From Nepenthes gracilis (lineage: Eukaryota; Streptophyta; Magnoliopsida; Caryophyllales; Nepenthaceae), in assembly GCA_033239525.1 (NCBI GenBank), contig BSYO01000035.1, positions 9,676,627 through 9,740,626 on the forward strand: a stretch of DNA of 64,000 nt, written 5' to 3'. Position numbers and translations under genes: made by a program. The notes under the pieces were generated by a model that saw only the letters and a program-made list of their open reading frames with translations, was not told where the DNA came from and searched no databases. This document shows positions 56,823-64,000 of this stretch, piece after piece; within the stretch, counting starts at the first letter, position 1, and each line of letters opens with the position of its first letter.

Positions 56823-58253
56823 TTTTGGATCAATACTATCCATTTATTTGAGTTATTCGTATGTAAATATATCATGTCGATATAACATAAAATTTATATA
56901 TCGTAATCTAACATGGCACATAACCCATGTCGTGCTAAGCTAAGCATGCTTATGCGCTGCGATGGGCTGAGCTCGGCAAGTTGATAAGTAAGCCTATCGA
57001 TTATATTCAAACGGTTTACTTTTTGAATAAAAATGAAACTGATTCTAATTAATCGAAATATACAACTTCCCTTTCTTATATCAACGGATTCGATTGCTAG
57101 TCAAGAATCCCTAGCTAAATAATATCTTCTTATCCATTCAAATGGTTCCTTAGATGGTTAAATGAAAGGATCAATTGCCCATCATTTCTATATAAACCCC
57201 TCCTTCCCAATAAAAAAAGAGGGTGATGTTCAACAAAAAAGTTAATAAAAGACAATCTAAGATGCTTCAAGTACGTTTTCTCTTTCACTAAGATATTTTT
57301 TATTGAACAAATATCACAAAACTATTTTTATAAACATTTTTATTTTACATCTTTTCTTTTCTTTTCACAAAGAAAGATTATTGGTTTAAGAATTGGAGGA
57401 TATATCGGGGAGTGAGCTTCGTCAATCCTTTGACCGCATATTTGTTATGTTATAAATGATCTAGATTCGGAGCATATAAAAATCGGACTCACATTAAACC
57501 GATTGAATAGTGTGAAACGGTTCTTGGCTTCTTAATCTGTATAGTAATCCGAATTTGAGAATACATTAAATCTTATTTTTAAAATTTATTTATAATAGTG
57601 TTATTTATTTTAGAAATTGCATAGTTAGTGTGTTAGTACTTTAAAATTTTAAAATCAATAATTACTTTTTATAATTTTTAATTTTCAAAAATTTGAAATA
57701 CTATTACGTTAATATAAGATAAATTATTATATGATAACTAATTATAAATCACTAATTAAAAAATATTAAATTTTATGTATATTAATTCAGAAATTAATTC
57801 TATTTTAAATTATAAAAAAATAAATAGCCTCAATTTTAACAATTTGTCGAGGTATTCTTACATATTTGGATTGCAAGCATTATTGCACATACCGTTCGAA
57901 CTTGTAGATTTCCACTATGAGAAAATGACTTTCTAATCAAATTATATATTTCATTAATTCCTCCCGATTTCACCGCTAGTTGTATTGAAAAATTTTGGCC
58001 GTACATCATCTAAAAATATTAGATTAATTTGAATTGAAAATAATTATTATCTATTATATTTTTTTCATATATTGCTTAAAATTTCTTATGCAATTAGAAC
58101 TTTTACACATATAATTTTTATTTATATGTAATCTCAAAAAAATAAATATATGTTATTAGAATATTTTCTAGGGGCAAGAAAAATTAGAATGAGCAATACT
58201 GATATTTGGATTAGAATTAGGTTGTAATTCTAATATTTTAGAATTACTATTAG

Positions 58254-58287
<34 letters not shown>
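58254..58287. repeat. Compound TA/TG dinucleotide microsatellite
   Basis: About seven TA units followed by about nine TG/GT units. Immediately followed by GATGTAACGGGC. Confidence 0.9.
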
Positions 58288-58604
58288 ATGTAACGGGCAT
58301 AAAATATCAAAAATAATTTTTTATATTCCTTTATTATAAAAATTAAAAAAATTATACTTCATAATTAATAATTAACTTATAAAATAATAATATATAAATT
58401 ATAAATAAAAATTAATAAAATTAATATAAATATATCAGTAAGTATATACTAATATCACTTATTAATATAATACTATAAAAGAGTAGAGAAAGTGCGTGTT
58501 AAGTGTCTATATATGAGGAAGGGAATATATAGATTTTAATATAAAAATTCTTTTAATTAATTAATTTGGAGGCAACCACCTCCCGCTCCCCTTCCTCCTC
58601 TCCA

Positions 58605-59580
58605 AATATCAGCCTAGGAAGGAGAATGTGATTGCCGATACTTTTAGCCGAAAGTCTTCGAGTATGATCGTCCATTTGATGATTAAGAAATTGAAGATGT
58701 TGGCTGGAATGAAAGATTGTACCATTCGGTTACACTCGCATGAGTCGAGGATGATTTTGTCGTATCTCTAAGTGCAACCCATTGAAATTCAATACGGCGT
58801 TTCACCTGCAGATAGATGGTTAATCGGAAAGGATCAGATTTAGAAAATATGTTGAGGAAATTCGTATTGGAGGTGAAAGAAAATCGAGATAATTATTTGC
58901 TGCTATCTAAGTTTGTTTGTAATAACAATTATTAGTTAAGTATTAGGATATCCCATTTCGAGGCGTGATACGAATGGAGATGTAGGTCTCCTATTAATAA
59001 GAAAGAAATAGGTGATCGTAGACTTTTGGGCCTCGATATTATTTAGGACACTTCCGATAATATTAAAATTATTTAGGATCGACTGATTGTTGCTCTAAGT
59101 CACCCAAAGAGTTACGTCGATAGAAGGAGATTCGATTTGAGGTTTGAAATGGATGAGCACATGTTTTTGAAGGTGTCTCTCAGGAAGGAAATCTTAAGGT
59201 TTGTTGTGAAGGATAAATTGAAGCCGAGATTTATTGGACTATTTGAGATTTTATAGCAGGTCGGAAAAATGACCTATAAGTTGACTTTGCCACTGAGTTT
59301 GGCGGATTGTCTTGATGTTTTTCACATATCTATATTGAGGAAGTATGTGTATGATCATTCGCCTATGATTGAGTATGAACTATTGCAGATTAATGAGAAT
59401 TTGACATATCTTGAGGTTCCGATTCAAATCTTGGATAGAAAGGATTAGGTGTTACAGACTAAGACGATTCCATTGGTTATAATATTTTAGAGGAACTACT
59501 CAATGGAAGAAATGACTTAGGAACATGAGAATGAAGTTTAGGAGAAATTCCGCTACCTATTTGAGTATTAGAGTATGTAA
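58605..59580 (+). pseudogene. Ty3 chromovirus pol fragment with the integrase core deleted
   Basis: Begins with the RNase H end (ENVIADTFSRKS, compare NVVADALSRKS in relatives). After about 300 bp of broken frame it passes directly to the integrase C-terminal part: HPKSYVDRRRFDLRFEM, LKPRFIGLFEIL, MTYKLTLPLSLADC, DVFHISILRKYV, then the link before the chromodomain (LTYLEVPIQILDRKD, LQTKTIPLV) and a weak chromodomain. The DDE core is missing. Well-spaced stops show decay. Confidence 0.8.
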
Positions 59581-59608
59581 ATTTTGATGATGAAATATTT
59601 ATAAGAAG

Positions 59609-61584
59609 GAAAAAGTTGTAATATCTGATTTTTGTCTGATTTAATTTGACATTATCAGTTTATTTTGAGTTAAATTGGGTATATTAAAAAATAGCTGTGC
59701 AGTGTAAATTTGAAAGATATTCGGAGTGAGAAAGCGATTGGCGCCTGAGGTTATGAGAGTATGTGTAACCCTTCATCAAGTTAGTCTTTTAGTATCTCGT
59801 TCTCCGATTTGTGTATATTTTAAATTTTTGATATGTTTTATCTGTATTTATTTGTATTTAAGACTTCGTTTGAAATTTGCAAGTTTTGCCCGCAGTTGGG
59901 ATTTGGATAGTCTAGTATAATTGGAAGTTATAATTTTCGTTTCTGATTATACGTTTGAATACAAGATCACATTTGGACTTTCATTGGTTTAACGCATCGG
60001 ATATTTGGAATTTGACTTTTTATGGGTTTTCCGAATACAATTTAATTCCTTCATTCTATTTATGGACGAGTCGGTTTATTGTATATTGTGTTTTGATACT
60101 TGCTGACATTCAATTCACATTTTTCTTTGTTTTTTATCTATTGAGATTAGTAGGCTTCGGATACATTGCAGGGAGTTTTGATACTGACTAGATTGAAATT
60201 TCATATATTTTTGGTAACTATCAGCATCGTATTTTGATTGTATTTGAACCAAATGTATTTTGGTACTATTTTGGGGCAGCGAATAGAATGTTGATTGTAT
60301 GTTATATTGTCATAGAAATAATGTTCAGATTATTTAATTAAATTGGATTTTATGGTGTTTGGTTTGTTACGGTTTGATGATTTCGTTTGTGTTGTCATTG
60401 GTCACTTCTTTCTTATGATATTTTGAAGTAGTTCGCGATTATATATTTGTTCGAATGAGTTATTTCGGAGATCTTATGACGGATAATATTGATATTATTA
60501 TCATTTTGGGTTATATTGTGTGTCAGGTCATGCTCGAAATTTGAGGTTTGTTTGGTTATTACTTTATAAACTTTGCGATTTTATTTTTGTGAATTATAAC
60601 TATTCTGGATTATTTTTTGGATCTGCTTGAGTTTGGGGCCTTGATAGACAATGATGAAGATAGTTGCATTGTCTCAAATTCCACTAGATCTGAACTCAAA
60701 AGAATTGTGGTGAATCTGTTTTTACAAGTATGGTGTTTCCCCAATTTAAATACGATGTAATTGTAGATGAATACGATTGGATTTCAGATGATGAGATGAT
60801 GCATCAACATGACATGCTTTTTTGATGATTTGAAACTTGAATCATGACTTGAAGTTGAACCAAAATGAACTTTTTCTTGGTTAGGTCTTTAGAAAGTTGA
60901 AATCCAGTGCTGCAGATCATAATCATCCTTTTCTTTCATCTCTAGCTGATTACTGCCGTAGAGCAAGAGCTTTTCCCTTACGCAGGTGCTATAGACCTCA
61001 TGTTATGGACAACTTTTGTTCCTACATACTTCAACATTCAGAATCATCATGACTATAGGGATACTGTTTTTGAATTCCCGTCTTATGAATTTATACCAGT
61101 CGAGATTCACAAATTATAAGGATTTCCATAAACCATAGGTCCCAGAATCATGCTTCCTTATTCCATTAGAGCCTGATGTACCTTATTGCAAAGATGATTA
61201 TGGAGATTGCTTAATGAATGATGAATGCATATGAGTTATTCCCTTTGCCACCTATGTAAGATCAAGGGAAGGATCTTCATCAGCAAGGTATCCACTCAAG
61301 TTCAAAATAGTAACTCTCAAAATGTTTGCATAACTATTATTGTGACACTTACAAGATTATTGATTGAGAATGCTATAAAATTTTTAAGGAGTCAGTAGCA
61401 TTAGTAGTAGATAGGCATGCATTTTTCTATTCAATAATTGATTGCCAAGGCCAATTGGATTACTAACACATGAATTACCACTCTGTTAACTGATTGAAAG
61501 CATGTATAAGGCTATTACTACTACTCAAAGCTGGTGGTATTCATTCTGACTTACATTCTCAAGAGGCAGTTCTTATTGGTGGTA
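59609..61584. other. Probable chromovirus 3' LTR followed by unassigned DNA
   Basis: TGTAATATCTGATTTTTG just after the pol fragment (about 59611) looks like an LTR start. I cannot place the end. The two small ORFs here (59726, 59955) lie in this LTR-like part and are not supported as genes. 60630-61584 is less AT-rich but gives no recognisable product. Confidence 0.4.
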
Positions 61585-61589
61585 TCTTG

Positions 61590-63092
61590 TGTTGGGGTTA
61601 GTCACTCCCTTGTGAGTGACTCAACAAACAAGTTTTATCATCGGAAAATTCGCAGGAAATCCGGAGAAGACCTGCTGAAGGCAAAAATATCCAGCCAACA
61701 AGTTGAACGGCTAAATGGCGAAATGACCGGTCAACGAGTTGACCGGCCGAAGACGCGTGGTCGGTTGAAGGCGCGTAGGAAATCCGGTGAGGAATTCCAG
61801 GAGAGGATTTCTTGAGGAGGCAAATTGCTGATCAACTGATTGACTAGCTGAGGAGGCAAAATGGTTGTTGAAGACGCTTGTGGCAGGTTGGGGCATTTTC
61901 CCCGGTTTGGCCATTTTGCCAGGTTGGGGCATTTTCCCCGGTTTGGCCATTTTGCCAGGTTTGGGTAAAATGGCCAGTTGCGACGGTTTAGTCGGTTTGG
62001 CCATTTTGCTAGGTTTGGGCAAAATAACCGGTTGCGTAGGATTTCCTAGGTTGGATGTTTTGGCTTGTTTGCACAAATTACTGTACGGAAGTATTTATCG
62101 GTATGCAAGGATTTACCGGTATGGATGAAATTCACCGGTATGCAAAGTGTAGGTTTGGAGCAAATTGGCTGGTTGTGCAATTTTGCTCGGTTACGTCATT
62201 TTGTCAGGTTTGGGCAAAATGACCGGTTTGCATAAAATGCAGGAATGGATGGTAGGAAGCTAAAATAGTCGGTCAATCGGTTGACTGGCCGATTATGGAT
62301 TCCTTTTGAAGGCGCGTGAAATTTGAACAGTTGTGGACCGCGGACTGGTGCGCTAATCATCTGAGAACTTTGAGTAGTTGAAGGTTTGAGGACTATGATG
62401 AAGACATGGTGCAGCAAAACTATTGGCACGTCCTTTTCAGAGCATGTAGTTGACCAACTAGGTTTACAGGCTTTTCAGAGCATGCGCCGTCTGATCAGAG
62501 CATTCATAGCTGGTGTGCAGGGCATGGGCTTGTAGGAAGCTCAGAAACTAGTGAAGACGTGGCACAAATCATCCGTAAGATCGGGCAGTTAAGCAGATGG
62601 GGATTTGGAGTTAGGGCGTCTATATAAGAAGACCAGAAATTTTAGAAAGAAGTGTGTGAAAAACACCAAGTGGGTGAGAAATCATCAGGGGCGTTGTGCG
62701 CCAGGCCGCATGTGTGTGGAGTATAAAATATCTGTAATTAGAAAGCACCACAGTGAGAAGAAGGAGATGAGAAAAACAGGGTTAAGAATGAAAGAGAGTT
62801 TCCTTGCTTACTCTGGAGATTATTTTTCTTGTTGTCCTTTCTTCAGGGGCTTGTGTAGCTCGGGTAAGTTGCTTGTATTCTGTCTCGGGATTTTTGTAAC
62901 TATATTTTATATAGTGAAAGTTTTTGGAGTTTTTCTCATGGTTTTTCCCTTTAATTGAGAAAGGGTTTCACATTAAAAATATTGTGCATCTATTTTGTTT
63001 CTTGTGCCTACTAACTAGTAGTTGATGACGACGGGAGGTTCGGGTTTTCGCTGCGCTGGATTAGGTGAATTCGGGTTGTTCAAACCCCAGCA
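61590..63092 (+). mobile_element. 1.5-kb solo LTR, target duplication TCTTG
   Basis: Starts TGTTGGGGTTAGTCAC and ends CAAACCCCAGCA (inverted TGTTGGGG / CCCCAGCA ends). TCTTG flanks it at 61585-61589 and 63093-63097. A TATA box, TCTATATAAG, lies at about 62620-62629 in the plus direction, with a leader downstream. There is no internal region, so it is a solo LTR. The lineage is unclear. Interior repeats are listed separately. ORFs inside it are not genes. Confidence 0.9.
61885..61956. repeat. Two perfect 36-bp repeats and a hairpin in the solo LTR
   Basis: 61885-61920 and 61921-61956 are identical, each containing GGGGCATTTTCCCCGG. The second copy overlaps a hairpin: TGGCCATTTT at 61944-61953 pairs with AAAATGGCCA at 61967-61976. 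A further palindrome, CCGGTCAA-CGAG-TTGACCGG, lies at 61727-61746. They sit in the U3-like part upstream of the TATA box, where such motifs may affect transcription. Confidence 0.9.
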
Positions 63093-63097
63093 TCTTG

Positions 63098-64000
63098 GGC
63101 ACATTGTTGTTTTGTTGGTCATTGTTTGTCTATAAAAGTCCTTCAGCTGCTCATGGATAACGATGGCTTATGTTTTCCAGCTAGAGGATAAAAATCACTT
63201 GGAGGATCCTTGTTTTGGGCTGCTACCCTTGAAAGTTCATAGTCCTACTAAATGTTGAGAGAAAGTGACCAATGATGCTGATTTCCTGGAAACTACTGTC
63301 CTGATCCCGATTACAATTATGGCAACCATGCATTATTGTGCCATCCTTGAGGACAAGGATGCCTTCATAGGGAAAGTATTGTTATGATGTGGCTAGCACA
63401 AATCCTTTTATGATGCATTGTTGATGGGTATTATGAAGTTGTGCTACTGTCCTGCCATTGCGGAAGTTTTATGCTCTCTCGTTGCCTCTGTTTTAATCTG
63501 TTAAGCCTTAAATTGGAAAAATATCTTGTGTAAGTAGGAAATCAGCGTAATAGAAATGCATTTGGAGCTGATTCAGCATGAGTATCTCAAGAAGCTAATG
63601 TGCCAGCTTGTAGGAATCTGCCCACTCAATAATCTGTTATGACGTATCTCAAAACACTGTTTTTTTTCCTACTACTACTGAAGCTCTCTGTCAAGTAATG
63701 GACTACAGCATTTTGATCACAAATGGGCAAAAGACATTTTGAGTAATTCACCATCAGCAAGAAAGATGTCCACCTTAGCATTACTGAGCAGATTCACATT
63801 GACTAGGTGAGCAACAACATAGATCAGCAACTTATTATTGAAAAAGCTACCGCAACTGTTGATCTTCAATTAGCTGCAGCTTCTTGATACATCTAATCCA
63901 TTCATATGCCAGCAAACTGAGTTGTTATCCTCAATCTGTGTAAACATTGTTCAACAAATCGCTAAATGTGTTTTGGAAGGAAATGAGCTATAAATTAGCA
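63098..64000. other. Unassigned right edge
   Basis: No supported gene. The sequence on both sides of the solo LTR (before 61585 and after 63097) is moderately AT-rich and looks like one interrupted non-coding or intronic region. A short ILEDKDAFIGKV-like reading near 63340-63380 vaguely recalls the end of Ty3 polyproteins but is too short to call. Confidence 0.3.

Larger units (their letters stand above)
55412..58600. other. AT-rich non-coding DNA
   Basis: No gene supported. A 105-codon frame at 55542-55859, rich in hydrophobic residues and His (HVHVSGIGLYSTITLTLF), could encode membrane segments, but I recognise no family and see no promoter. Also contains poly(A/T) runs, the direct repeat at 56258-56822 and a dinucleotide tract at 58254-58287. 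Confidence 0.5.

Noticed and set aside
63330..63400. Short LEDKDAF reading as the end of a Ty3 polyprotein
   Set aside because: Only a handful of residues match and nothing upstream supports it.

Overview
This is plant nuclear DNA, almost certainly from a flowering plant. It is AT-rich and built mostly from nested and decayed reverse-transcribing elements. I recognise only one ordinary host gene, a hybrid proline-rich / eight-cysteine-motif cell-wall protein at 45.9-46.3 kb. The species cannot be named from the sequence. No rRNA, tRNA, CRISPR array or bacterial-type operon was seen.

Layout. (1) 1-10.8 kb: a decayed endogenous pararetrovirus (Caulimoviridae-like) in two head-to-tail modules. 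The first carries a tRNA-Met primer site, coat, CCHC, protease, RT/RNase H and an unassigned ORF. The second carries a probable movement-protein-type ORF and a tryptophan-rich ORF. Each module ends in the same ~85-bp tail. An inverted copy of part of the second module lies at the left edge. (2) 10.9-12.2 kb: a foldback element with ~0.28-kb inverted arms containing ATT/AAT microsatellites. (3) 12.39-15.03 kb: a 2.6-kb solo LTR with a 5-bp target duplication and internal minisatellites. A truncated inverted copy lies at 26.9-28.8 kb. (4) 17.2-24.5 kb: the 3' end of a chromovirus interrupted by a non-autonomous Tat-type Ty3 element (minus strand). That element holds gag pieces, a plus-strand additional ORF with its own TATA-like box, intron and poly(A) signal, and 17 copies of a 42-bp repeat. 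(5) 25.81-26.60 kb: a solo Copia LTR with target duplication. (6) 28.9-41 kb: debris of Tat and chromovirus elements, including a tandem array of a ~547-bp zinc-knuckle/LTR chimera and a 750-bp tandem duplication inside a Tat pol. (7) 41.15-45.1 kb: a Reina-like chromovirus in the order pol, LTR, gag. (8) 45.3-49.8 kb: a host-like interval with the hybrid proline-rich gene, broken by what looks like an 11-bp deletion. (9) 49.80-55.41 kb: a full-length but inactive Copia element on the minus strand, with both LTRs and a target duplication. (10) 55.4-64 kb: AT-rich non-coding DNA, another chromovirus pol fragment (58.6-59.6 kb) and a 1.5-kb solo LTR (61.59-63.09 kb) with target duplication.

The elements do not act together as a pathway. 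The window records successive insertions, LTR-LTR recombination, internal deletion, tandem duplication and C-to-T decay. The parts most worth following are the two-module pararetrovirus with a shared tail and unassigned ORFs, the Tat element with a complete-looking antisense transcription unit and an embryonic satellite, the non-canonical ends of that insertion, and the zinc-knuckle/LTR tandem array. All calls come from reading the sequence and motifs; no database search was run.
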